Shown piece after piece: positions 45,964 to 53,883 of a DNA stretch of 64,000 bases. The translations under genes were made by a program, and so were the position numbers. This DNA is from Erythrobacter sp. 3-20A1M (lineage in GTDB: Bacteria > Pseudomonadota > Alphaproteobacteria > Sphingomonadales > Sphingomonadaceae), in NCBI RefSeq assembly GCF_018636735.1, contig NZ_CP045200.1, positions 1,302,001 to 1,366,000 on the forward strand, read 5' to 3'. The first letter of the stretch is position 1, and every line of letters begins with the position of its first letter. The notes beneath the pieces are model-generated. The model made no database searches, had not been told where the DNA came from, and saw only the letters and a program-made list of their open reading frames with translations.

Positions 45964-47427
45964 ATGAGCACCAAAGCCAAGATCCTGATCGCCCTCGCCC
46001 TTGTGATAGTCGTGATAGGCGGTCTCGCCGTCTGGTTGACGCGGGGCGACACCGCGGAGCTTTCGGTGCAGGCTGTCGCCGGTAGCGACCCTGAGTTGAC
46101 CCAGCCGCGCAGCGAACTGGTGCCAACCGTGAACATTGCCGAACCCGTCGGTTGGGAAGCCAACGAGAAACCTACCGCGGCGCAAGGGCTGACGGTATCG
46201 CGCTTCGCCACCGGGCTCGATCATCCCCGCATCATCTATACGCTCCCCAATGGGGATGTCCTTGCGACGCTCACCAACAGCCCTCCGCGCGAAGGCGGCG
46301 GTATCAAGGGGTGGGTAATGCGCAACCTGATGGGCAAGGCGGGCGCGGGCGATGCATCGCCCAACCAGCTCGTGCTGCTGCGCGATACGAACGGCGACGG
46401 TACGGCGGACGTCCGGCAGGTACTGCGCGACGATCTCGCCTCGCCCTCGGGCATCGCTTGGCGTGACGGGAAACTCTACGTCGCGAACCACAACGCGCTG
46501 CTCCGCTTCGATTACGCGCTCGGTGCCAGCGCCGTGACCGGCCAGCCGACCAAGCTGATGGACCTGGCCGGCGGCGGCAACCACTGGATGCGCAACATCG
46601 TTCTGAACCCCGATGGGACGAAGCTCTATGTCGCGGTGGGCTCGGCCAGCAATGTCGGCGAGAACGGGATGGCGGCGGAGGAAGGCCGCGCGATGATCTG
46701 GGAATACGATCTGCGGACTAACCGGGCGCGCAAATATGCCGTCGGGATGCGCAATCCCAACGGTCTCGACTTCAACCCATGGTCGGGCGAGCTTTGGGTG
46801 ACGGTAAACGAGCGTGACATGCTCGGCTCGGACCTCGTGCCCGATTATCTCACCAACGTGCCGGTGGGCGCGCAATATGGCTGGCCGTGGGTTTACTGGA
46901 AAGACAATATCGATTCCCGAGTGGACGCGCCGAGGCCACAATATCTGGAGGAATACACCCGTCGCCCGGAATATGCGCTGGGTCCGCACGTCGCGGCGCT
47001 GGGCCTGACGTTTACCGGCGAGGGTAACCGGCTGGGGACGCAGTTCGGGCGGGGCGCGATCATCGCCCGCCACGGGTCCTGGAATCGCAAGCCCGCCTCT
47101 GGCTACGACGTCGTGTTCGTAAAGTTCGACGACCTCGGCAACCCGGTGGGCAAGCCGGTCCCGCTCCTGACCGGTTTTCTGGAGGGGAACGGGAAAACCC
47201 ACGGGCGCCCGACCTGGGTCGCGTTCGCGCAGGATGGCGCTCTGCTGGTGTCGGACGATACGGCGGGGATCATCTGGCGGGTGGTTGCTCCCGGAGCCAG
47301 ACCCAATGCAGCAATCCAGCGCGTCGAACGCGGCAATCTGAAGGCCAAGCGCGAGTTGAAGGATCCGACGATGGAGTTCTCGGACGAATTCGCCCGGGAA
47401 CACAGCATCACCGATCTGATGCAATAG
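45964..47427 (+). CDS. PQQ-type sugar dehydrogenase (sorbosone DH-like)
   Basis: A 487-residue six-bladed propeller of the soluble glucose/sorbosone dehydrogenase superfamily. An N-terminal anchor helix (ILIALALVIVVIGGLAVWL) puts the rest in the periplasm. Propeller marks are GLDHPRIIYTLPNGDVL, LRDTNGDGTADV, SPSGIAWRDGKLYVAN, GGNHWMRNI, GMRNPNGLDFNP, and the catalytic-side GWPWVYW and ARHGSWNRKPASGYDVVFV. PQQ synthesis genes are not in the window, so cofactor supply cannot be judged. Confidence 0.92.
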   Translation: MSTKAKILIALALVIVVIGGLAVWLTRGDTAELSVQAVAGSDPELTQPRSELVPTVNIAEPVGWEANEKPTAAQGLTVSRFATGLDHPRIIYTLPNGDVLATLTNSPPREGGGIKGWVMRNLMGKAGAGDASPNQLVLLRDTNGDGTADVRQVLRDDLASPSGIAWRDGKLYVANHNALLRFDYALGASAVTGQPTKLMDLAGGGNHWMRNIVLNPDGTKLYVAVGSASNVGENGMAAEEGRAMIWEYDLRTNRARKYAVGMRNPNGLDFNPWSGELWVTVNERDMLGSDLVPDYLTNVPVGAQYGWPWVYWKDNIDSRVDAPRPQYLEEYTRRPEYALGPHVAALGLTFTGEGNRLGTQFGRGAIIARHGSWNRKPASGYDVVFVKFDDLGNPVGKPVPLLTGFLEGNGKTHGRPTWVAFAQDGALLVSDDTAGIIWRVVAPGARPNAAIQRVERGNLKAKRELKDPTMEFSDEFAREHSITDLMQ

Positions 47428-47449
47428 CCATCGGCTAGGGGCTCCCGCC

Positions 47450-48292
47450 TTAGCCCAGGGCGCGCCCGGCGCGGCCGGCCAGTTCGGTCACATAATGCCA
47501 CGCCGTCCGCCCGGATCGGGCACCCCGGCGCCGTGCCCATTCCAGCGCATCGGCCTCGTCCCAGTCCAGGCCCAGCGGATCGGCATAGGCGGCGACGATG
47601 GCGAGGTAATCGTCCTGCGACGCGGCGTGAAACCCCACCGACAGGCCGAAACGGTCCGCCAGTGCCAGCCGGTCGTCGACCACGTCGCGCCGATTGATGG
47701 GATCGTCCTGTTCCGCCATGTCGCGGGCCACGATGGCCCGGCGGTTCGATGTGACCGCCAGGCGGACATTGCCCGGCCGCGCCTCTACGCCGCCCTCCAG
47801 CCAGCTGCGCAGATGCCGCGCGTCGGCGGAGCCTCCCTCGTCGAAAGCGAGGTCGTCGATGAAGACCAGGAAGGCGCGATCGATGCGCGCCAGTTCGGCG
47901 AACAGGTCGGGCAGGGTTGCCAGCGCGTCGGTCCCAACCTGTACCAGCGCGATGCGCCCGGGATCGGCCTTCGCCGCGTCGATCACTGCCGCGCGCAACA
48001 GTGCCGATTTGCCCATGCCGCGTGCACCCCACAGCAGCATGTCGTGCGCGGCAGCCCCTTGGGCCATGCGGCGGACATTGGCGACCACCGTCTCCTTCTG
48101 CCGGTCGATGGCCCGCAACTGATCGAGAGTTGGAGCCTGAAGCGCCGGCACGCCGCGCGCACCCGATCCGGTCCAGACATAGGCGGGTGCATCGGTCCAG
48201 TCGGGTCTCTCACCCCGCACCTGAGCCGTCATCGCTTCCAGAGCATCGGCGATTCGAGACAGCGCCGCGGCATGATCGGTCTGTGCGCTCAT
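47450..48292 (-). CDS. DUF815 family ATP-binding protein
   Basis: The 280-residue protein belongs to the AAA-like DUF815 group: LLWGARGMGKSALLRAAV (Walker A) at about 87-104, FLVFIDDLAFDEGG (Walker B), RLAVTSNRR and DDRLALADRFGLSVGFH. The function is not established. Its start overlaps the acyl-CoA dehydrogenase stop by four bases, so the two are co-transcribed, although no shared pathway is evident. Confidence 0.88.
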   Translation of the reverse strand: MSAQTDHAAALSRIADALEAMTAQVRGERPDWTDAPAYVWTGSGARGVPALQAPTLDQLRAIDRQKETVVANVRRMAQGAAAHDMLLWGARGMGKSALLRAAVIDAAKADPGRIALVQVGTDALATLPDLFAELARIDRAFLVFIDDLAFDEGGSADARHLRSWLEGGVEARPGNVRLAVTSNRRAIVARDMAEQDDPINRRDVVDDRLALADRFGLSVGFHAASQDDYLAIVAAYADPLGLDWDEADALEWARRRGARSGRTAWHYVTELAGRAGRALG

Positions 48293-50037
48293 CCCGCCAG
48301 CGCGGCCGCTTCGAGCGTATAGAGCGAGTCCGCACCGGCGGTGGCGCTGGCGCGAAGCCCCGCGGCCTCAGGCACGATCCGGTCGAGGAAGAACCGGACG
48401 ACGGCGCGTTTGTGCAGTGCTTGCGGGGTTTCCTCCCCATCCAGCGCGCGGAGCTGCACCAGCAATTGCCAACCGGCCACGGCGACTGCGCTCATGGTGG
48501 TGAAGGGCACGCTCCCCGCCAGCCGGTCGTCGAGGCTTGCGCGATCGCGCATCCATTCCGCGACCCCGGCGCAGGCACAGGCGAGCTCGGCCAGCGCCCC
48601 TTCCTCGCTACATTCGCGCGCGATGTCCGCGAACAGCGCCAGTACGGCCTCGCCGTTCTCGATCCCCAGTTTGCGGGTGACGAAGTCCGCCGCCTGGATG
48701 CCGTTGGTGCCTTCGTAGATCGGAGCGATGCGCGCGTCGCGATAATGCTGGGCCGCGCCGGTTTCTTCGACAAAGCCCATGCCTCCATGGACTTGTACCC
48801 CCAAACTTGCGACTTCGACGCCGATGTCGGTGCCCCATGCCTTCAATATCGGCACCAGCACTTCCGCGCGCATTTTCGCCTCGGTCTGGCCCAAAGTGCC
48901 GCGATCGACCTGGCCCGCGGTATAATAGAGGAGCGCCCGCGCACCATGCGTCAGCGCCATCATGCGCAGCAGCATGCGGCGCACGTCGGGGTGCTCGGCA
49001 ATGGTGACCGGGGTACGGTCGCTTGCCCCCGCACGGGCCGACTGCACGCGATCTGCGGCATAGGCCAGCGCCTGCTGTGTCGCGCGTTCGCCGATCTGCA
49101 CACCCTGGTTGCCGACATTGATCCGCGCATTGTTCATCATCGTGAACATCGCCGCGAGCCCGCGATTCTCCTCGCCCACGATCTCGCCGATGCACTCGTC
49201 GTTGTCGCCATAGCTCATCACACAGGTGGGCGAGGCATTGATGCCCAGCTTGTGCTCGAGGCTGACGGGGCGGAGGTCGTTGTGCGGGCCGAGCGAGCCG
49301 TCGGCGTTCACATGATATTTCGGCACCACGAACAGCGATATGCCGCGGCTTCCCTCGGGCGCACCGGGCAGGCGCGCGAGGACGAGGTGGACGATGTTCT
49401 CCGCCAGCTCGTGATCGCCCCAGGTGATATAGATCTTCTGCCCCTTGATCCGGTACTTCCCGGCATGTTCGCCGCCGAATTCGTCGGGTCCGATGGGCTC
49501 GGCCGTGGTGCGCAGCGCGCCCACATCGCTGCCCGCCTGCGGTTCGGTCAGGTTCATCGTGCCCGACCATGCGCCGCTGACAAGCTTTTCGAGATAGCGG
49601 GCCTTTTGCGCGTCACTGCCGTGGTGCGCCAACGCCTCGATCGCGCCGACCGACAGGATCGGTAGCAGGGTAAAGGCCATGTTCGCCGCGCCGAGATTTT
49701 CCAGAACGTTGCAGGCGAGGGTGAAGGGCAGGCCCTGGCCGCCGAATTCTTCCGGCCCGGAAATCGCATTCCAGCCCTGCTCGACATAATGCGCATAGGC
49801 ATCTGAATAGCCATCGGGCAGGCGAACCTTGCCGTTCTCCAGCTTCGCGCCTTCCAGATCGCCGATCCGGTTGAGCGGAGCCCATTCGCCGGCCGCGAAC
49901 TCCCCTACACCGGTCACGATCGCTTCGACCAGATCCGGCTCCGCCGCGGCGAAGCGCTCGGTCTCCGCCAGTTCCGCGATCCCTGCATTGGCACGGATGG
50001 CGAGCAGCTGGTCGGCGGTGGGCGGGGTGAAGTCCAT
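48289..50037 (-). CDS. Acyl-CoA dehydrogenase, DmdC-like long form
   Basis: This FAD enzyme catalyses the alpha-beta dehydrogenation of an acyl-CoA. The 582-residue length and extra C-terminal domain are those of the DmdC/AidB-like subgroup rather than short-chain forms. Marks are GTMNLTEPQAGSDVGAL (FAD/acyl site), VKIQ-like KIYITWGDHEL, and the catalytic Glu region YEGTNGIQAADFV. The substrate may be a medium or long acyl-CoA or 3-methylmercaptopropionyl-CoA; the sequence does not decide. The start ATG at 50035-50037 is chosen over the frame to 50061. Confidence 0.92.
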   Translation of the reverse strand: MDFTPPTADQLLAIRANAGIAELAETERFAAAEPDLVEAIVTGVGEFAAGEWAPLNRIGDLEGAKLENGKVRLPDGYSDAYAHYVEQGWNAISGPEEFGGQGLPFTLACNVLENLGAANMAFTLLPILSVGAIEALAHHGSDAQKARYLEKLVSGAWSGTMNLTEPQAGSDVGALRTTAEPIGPDEFGGEHAGKYRIKGQKIYITWGDHELAENIVHLVLARLPGAPEGSRGISLFVVPKYHVNADGSLGPHNDLRPVSLEHKLGINASPTCVMSYGDNDECIGEIVGEENRGLAAMFTMMNNARINVGNQGVQIGERATQQALAYAADRVQSARAGASDRTPVTIAEHPDVRRMLLRMMALTHGARALLYYTAGQVDRGTLGQTEAKMRAEVLVPILKAWGTDIGVEVASLGVQVHGGMGFVEETGAAQHYRDARIAPIYEGTNGIQAADFVTRKLGIENGEAVLALFADIARECSEEGALAELACACAGVAEWMRDRASLDDRLAGSVPFTTMSAVAVAGWQLLVQLRALDGEETPQALHKRAVVRFFLDRIVPEAAGLRASATAGADSLYTLEAAALAG

Positions 50038-50084
50038 CGGCAATTCCTCTTGGCTTGGCACGTCTGCGAATATAGCGCGGCGGC

Positions 50085-51071
50085 ATGGGCGGCAAGAACG
50101 CTACGGAAACGCTTTCGGCGGACGACGCGGGTATCACCCGCGCGGTTGAGGTGCTGCGCGATAGGGGGCTGGTCGCGGTCCCGACCGAGACGGTGTACGG
50201 CCTCGCTGCGCGCGCCGACAGCGACGCGGCGGTTGCGCGGATCTACGCCGCGAAAGGGCGACCAAGCTTCAATCCGCTGATCGTCCATGTCCGCGACGAG
50301 GCGCAGGCGCGCGATTATGCCGAATTCGTCGCCGACGCGGACCTCGTCAGCGACATCATGTGGCCCGGACCGCTGACGCTGGTGCTACCGCGCCGGCCGG
50401 ATGCGGGACTGGCCGCAGCCGTCACGGCGGAACTCGACACGGTCGCCTTGCGCTGCCCCGACCATCCGGTGATGCGCGCGCTGCTGGCGCAGTGCGACTT
50501 TCCGCTCGCAGCCCCGTCGGCGAATCGCAGCGGGTTTATCAGCCCCACCACGGCGGAGCATGTCGTGGCCTCGCTCGGCGGACGGATCGATCTGGTTCTT
50601 GATGCGGGGCCATGCCGGGCGGGGGTCGAATCGACCATCATGGCGATCCGCGAGGATGGGCGGTGGGAGGAACTGCGCGCCGGCCCGGTGGACCTGCAGG
50701 CGCTGCACGATCACTATTACGAAGACACCGGGAAACTGCGCCCTGTTACGCGAGGTGGCGGGACTATCGAGTCCCCGGGACAGCTTGCCAGCCATTACGC
50801 GCCCGGCAAGCCCGTGCGGCTGAACGCCGAAAAAGTCGCGCCAGACGAGTTTTTCATCGGTTTCGGCGCGATAGAGGGGCAGTGCAACCTGTCCGCAGCA
50901 GGCGACCTCGCCGAGGCCGCTTCGCGGCTCTACGCGTGTCTCTACCATGGCGCGCACAGCGACTGCCCGCGAATTGCGGTCGCACCGATACCGAATCGCG
51001 GGATCGGCCGCGCGATCAACGACCGTTTGCGCCGCGCGGCTGCGCCGGTGGAAACTCAATCCGGTTCGTAA
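50085..51071 (+). CDS. L-threonylcarbamoyladenylate synthase (Sua5 form)
   Basis: It makes the activated threonylcarbamoyl group for t6A37 of tRNAs. The 328-residue protein has the YrdC core (about 12-205): GLVAVPTETVYGLAARA, KGRPSFNPLIVHV, WPGPLTLVLPR, APSANRSGFISPTTAEHV. The Sua5 C-terminal domain then follows with PGQLASHYAPGKPVRL and NRGIGRAINDRLRRAA. This is Sua5, not the short TsaC. Its 3' end overlaps the convergent lipoprotein gene by 16 bases. Confidence 0.94.
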   Translation: MGGKNATETLSADDAGITRAVEVLRDRGLVAVPTETVYGLAARADSDAAVARIYAAKGRPSFNPLIVHVRDEAQARDYAEFVADADLVSDIMWPGPLTLVLPRRPDAGLAAAVTAELDTVALRCPDHPVMRALLAQCDFPLAAPSANRSGFISPTTAEHVVASLGGRIDLVLDAGPCRAGVESTIMAIREDGRWEELRAGPVDLQALHDHYYEDTGKLRPVTRGGGTIESPGQLASHYAPGKPVRLNAEKVAPDEFFIGFGAIEGQCNLSAAGDLAEAASRLYACLYHGAHSDCPRIAVAPIPNRGIGRAINDRLRRAAAPVETQSGS

Positions 51072-51382
51072 GGTACGGTCGGACGCAGTTCCTCTATTTC
51101 GGCATAGAGACGCCGCGCGTCTTCGCATGCTTCGCGCGAGCCGCGCTCGCATTTCTCGCGCCGCTTGTCGTATTCGCGCTCGAGCTTGCCGAGCCGTTCC
51201 TGGCGCTTGCGCAACTCGCGCCCGCGTTTCTCGTCCGCTTCGGCCTGGCTGGTGGTGACCATGTCGACCGCTCCGCTGGCCGCACGGACAGGCAGGGTGG
51301 CCACGTCCACCAAAGTCTTCGCAACGCAGCCACCGAGGGCGACCGGGGCAAGCAGGATCAGCAAGGACAGACGAGGATGCAT
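51056..51382 (-). CDS. Small coiled-coil lipoprotein
   Basis: The 108-residue protein has a signal peptide with lipobox LGGC (Cys about 19). Charged helices (EADEKRGRELRKRQERLGKL and REYDKRREKCERGSREACEDARRLY) have heptad character and two cysteines. I recognise no named family. The chosen ATG (51380-51382) gives the lipoprotein; the long upstream frame is a shadow. It is probably a periplasmic or outer-membrane anchored helical protein. Confidence 0.75.
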   Translation of the reverse strand: MHPRLSLLILLAPVALGGCVAKTLVDVATLPVRAASGAVDMVTTSQAEADEKRGRELRKRQERLGKLEREYDKRREKCERGSREACEDARRLYAEIEELRPTVPYEPD

Positions 51383-51434
51383 GGCTACTCCGGGTGACCG
51401 GTTCGCTTGTGCCCTATCGCGTCTTGCGGATGGA

Positions 51435-52304
51435 TTAATTTTCGCTCGGTGTCGGCGGAGCAGGTGCTTCGGGAGCGGTCGCAGAGGAAGGGGTGTCGGG
51501 CCCGCGCGGCGCGTTGGGGGCATCGGGTGCAGCTGGAGCGGCAGGTGCCTCACCGGTCTTCGTTCGCGTGCCGCCCGAGCAATTGAGAGAGCCAGATCCC
51601 ATCGCCTTGATCGTGCAGGTCGCATTGCCCGCGACGTCGACCGTGCCCGATCCGACTATTGTCGCCTCGACGCGGCCGTCGGACGCGAATGCGGCATTGC
51701 CCGACCCGGCGATGGTGACTTCGGCGCGATCGACCTGGAGCCCCCGCATGTCCGCTTCTCCCGAGCCGGCGATCGTCAGCTCCAGTGTTTCCGCCGTGCC
51801 CGAAGCGACGAGCTTTCCGGCACCCCCGACGGTAACCGAGAGCTGCGTGGCCGAGAGTGTTTTGACGGTGGCGGTGCCGCTACCTGCAATGACGATGCCC
51901 GCATTCTGCGCCATACCGGGCAATTCGAGCGTGCCCGATCCAGCGACGACGGCGGATTGCGGGTTGGGCATCGTGACGCGAACGGTGGAGGAAGCATCGG
52001 TCCAGCCGCCTTGCGACTTGCGCATGATGCCCAGTGTCCCGTTCTTGAGCGAGAAGCGCAGCTCATCCTTGGCGGTGCCATCACCATCGACGGTAATAGC
52101 CAACTTCTCACCCGGGTTCACGATGACCGTGTCCGGCCCGGCGAGAACGATTTTGCTGGGGACTTCACCCGTCATATCCAGCTCGGCCAGCGGCATGCCA
52201 TCCTCGCCGTTGATATTCATGTTCGCCTGTCCGCATGCGGTCAGCAGCGGCGCGGCGGCCAAGAAAAGTGCCGGCGCGAGTGTCCTTAGAGCCGATTTGA
52301 GCAT
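51435..52304 (-). CDS. DUF2807 (GIN/auto-transporter adhesin head) lipoprotein
   Basis: The 289-residue protein begins with a signal peptide and lipobox TAC (Cys about 24). A right-handed beta-repeat domain follows with recurrent AGSGT/AGSGEA/GSGTVDV units typical of DUF2807, at about 95-240. The last 45 residues are a Pro/Ala-rich tail. DUF2807 proteins are envelope proteins of unknown role. A perfect palindrome stands directly upstream and may be its operator. Confidence 0.88.
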   Translation of the reverse strand: MLKSALRTLAPALFLAAAPLLTACGQANMNINGEDGMPLAELDMTGEVPSKIVLAGPDTVIVNPGEKLAITVDGDGTAKDELRFSLKNGTLGIMRKSQGGWTDASSTVRVTMPNPQSAVVAGSGTLELPGMAQNAGIVIAGSGTATVKTLSATQLSVTVGGAGKLVASGTAETLELTIAGSGEADMRGLQVDRAEVTIAGSGNAAFASDGRVEATIVGSGTVDVAGNATCTIKAMGSGSLNCSGGTRTKTGEAPAAPAAPDAPNAPRGPDTPSSATAPEAPAPPTPSEN

Positions 52305-52325
52305 GGAAACCTCCTTCTCGAAGCT

Positions 52326-52343
52326 GTATTACAGGAGTAATAC
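52326..52343. promoter_or_regulatory. Palindromic operator before the DUF2807 gene
   Basis: GTATTAC-AGGA-GTAATAC is a perfect 7-base inverted repeat with a four-base spacer, 22 bases before the ATG. The form suits a dimeric repressor (GntR/YtrA or TetR kind), but no regulator gene is adjacent. Confidence 0.5.
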
Positions 52344-52370
52344 GCTTCGGTCCGCCGCGCAAGCCCATAC

Positions 52371-52398
52371 AAAAAGAGGCCGCCCGGTCGGGGCGGCC
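52371..52398 (-). terminator. Rho-independent terminator of carD
   Basis: On the minus strand GGCCGCCC pairs with GGGCGGCC around a five-base loop and is followed by TCTTTTTG. It lies about 28 bases after the carD stop. Confidence 0.85.
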
Positions 52399-52425
52399 TT
52401 CTCGATACGAACTAAGCGGGGCGCG

Positions 52426-52962
52426 TCAGGCGTCTTCGCTGTTCTCGTAATATTGCGGCGCATGCTCGCGCAGGATGTCGAGGATCTTCTCGAGCGCCGC
52501 CGGCTCGTCGGTCTTTTCCATCGCGGCAAGTTCGCGCGCCAGGCGGCTGGAAGCCGCTTCGAAAATCTGCCGCTCGGAATAGCTCTGTTCGGGCTGGTCG
52601 TCGGGGCGGAACAGGTCGCGCGTCACCTCGGCGATGGACACGAGATCGCCGGAGTTGATCTTGGCTTCGTATTCCTGCGCACGACGGCTCCACATGGTAC
52701 GCTTGACCTTGGGCTTGCCCTTCAGGGTCTCCATCGCTTCCTTCAGCGTCTTGTCGCTGGAAAGCTTGCGCATGCCGATCGATTCGATCTTGTTCATCGG
52801 AACGCGCAGCGTCATGCGTTCCTTCTCGAAACGGAGCACGTAGAGCTCCAGCTGCATCCCTGCGATTTCTTCGTTCTGCAATTCGATCACACGGCCCACG
52901 CCGTGCTTCGGGTAAACGACATAGTCACCGACATCGAACGCCGGAGCCTTGCTGGCTGCCAT
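52426..52962 (-). CDS. carD: CarD/CdnL-type RNA polymerase-binding regulator
   Basis: CarD/CdnL proteins bind the RNA polymerase beta subunit and stabilise open promoter complexes, especially at rRNA promoters. The 178-residue protein has the CarD/TRCF RNAP-interacting domain (FDVGDYVVYPKHGVGRVIEL, FEKERMTLRVPMNKIE) and a helical DNA-binding domain with WSRRAQEYEAKINSGDL and ERQIFEAASSRLARELA. Start at the ATG 52960-52962. It has its own terminator and a candidate promoter. Confidence 0.93.
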   Translation of the reverse strand: MAASKAPAFDVGDYVVYPKHGVGRVIELQNEEIAGMQLELYVLRFEKERMTLRVPMNKIESIGMRKLSSDKTLKEAMETLKGKPKVKRTMWSRRAQEYEAKINSGDLVSIAEVTRDLFRPDDQPEQSYSERQIFEAASSRLARELAAMEKTDEPAALEKILDILREHAPQYYENSEDA

Positions 52963-53114
52963 CAGTGAAGTCCTTTCCAATCGGCGGGAAGCTTCGGGCG
53001 GGACGCGCGAACCCTTCCCCAATGCGAGCCCGGGGATGGGTCATTTCGTCACCTGCAAAAAGCGATTGCCGCCTGTCCAGATCAGGCCGGGCGCGAATCC
53101 GGCCCGGTTGTTGC

Positions 53115-53120
53115 ATTATA
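53115..53120 (-). promoter_or_regulatory. TATAAT element upstream of carD
   Basis: The minus strand holds an exact TATAAT in a short AT-rich patch about 150 bases before carD. The -35 is not clear, which suits a promoter that needs an activator. The rest of the 258-base carD-fdxA gap shows nothing else. Confidence 0.4.
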
Positions 53121-53220
53121 TAACACGAACGCAACAAAGTTTCCACCCTCGCACGCCGTGCGGGGTGTCATGCGTGCAAGGCGCTCCATTCCTGCGCTGG
53201 CACCGTGCGCCAGGACGGCG

Positions 53221-53559
53221 TCAGTCGCCTTCGCCGGGGTCTGCGGTGAAGTACTTCTCGTACTTGTCTTCCTCGCCCTTATGCTCGTCGGCATCCTCGG
53301 GCGGGTCCTTCTGCTGCGTGATGTTGGGCCACGCGGCCGAGTACTTGGTATTGAGCTCGAGCCATTTCTCGAGCCCGTCCTCGGTATCGGGCAGGATGGC
53401 TTCCGCCGGGCATTCCGGTTCGCACACGCCGCAGTCGATGCACTCGCTGGGGTTGATCACCAGCATCGTCTCGCCTTCGTAGAAGCAGTCGACGGGGCAC
53501 ACCTCCACGCAGTCGGTGTATTTGCATTTGATGCAAGCGTCGGTGACGACGTAGGTCAT
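53221..53559 (-). CDS. fdxA: Ferredoxin FdxA, 7Fe type
   Basis: A 112-residue low-potential electron carrier. Cysteines fit a [3Fe-4S]/[4Fe-4S] pair: about 9, 17, 21 and 40, 43, 46, 50 ([21 protein letters not shown] and [12 protein letters not shown]). The acidic C-terminal tail of about 35 residues is typical of alphaproteobacterial FdxA. Its start overlaps the S4 protein stop (ATGA). Confidence 0.96.
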   Translation of the reverse strand: MTYVVTDACIKCKYTDCVEVCPVDCFYEGETMLVINPSECIDCGVCEPECPAEAILPDTEDGLEKWLELNTKYSAAWPNITQQKDPPEDADEHKGEEDKYEKYFTADPGEGD

Positions 53560-53867
53560 TCGGGTACGTCCCTCTCGGATGGCTGGTATGCACCGGGTGC
53601 TATGGCTTTTTCGCCAGCCGGGTCAAGCATACGGTAGCAGCTTTGCGCGTGGGCCGCCGGGCCGCGCCGGTCGGGAAGTGTGAGGATTTCCAGCACGACG
53701 ACCGATTTTCCCCTCGGCATGACCAGCACGTCTCCCACCCCTATTTCCCGAGTGGCACGCACCACGCGTTCGCCGTTGAGGCGCAGATGGCCTTCTTCGG
53801 CCATGCGGCGGGCGGTCGAGCGAGTCTTCGCAAGGCGCAGGCGGCACAGCGCAAGGTCGATGCGCAC
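53556..53867 (-). CDS. S4-domain RNA-binding protein (HslR-like)
   Basis: The S4 domain spans about residues 1-60: [35 protein letters not shown]. Hsp15/HslR of this type binds the nascent-chain-blocked 50S subunit in E. coli. ATG is absent near the domain; the GTG at 53865-53867, reading VRIDLAL, is the natural start and gives 103 residues. It follows the helicase gene by 16 bases and overlaps fdxA, a conserved helicase-S4-fdxA-carD order in sphingomonads. Confidence 0.88.
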   Translation of the reverse strand: MRIDLALCRLRLAKTRSTARRMAEEGHLRLNGERVVRATREIGVGDVLVMPRGKSVVVLEILTLPDRRGPAAHAQSCYRMLDPAGEKAIAPGAYQPSERDVPE

Positions 53868-53883
53868 GGACGGCCGGTGCTCG

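Noticed and set aside
45949-47424. 491-residue minus-strand frame opposite the sugar dehydrogenase gene
   Set aside because: Antisense shadow. The plus strand encodes a complete propeller enzyme with all family motifs.
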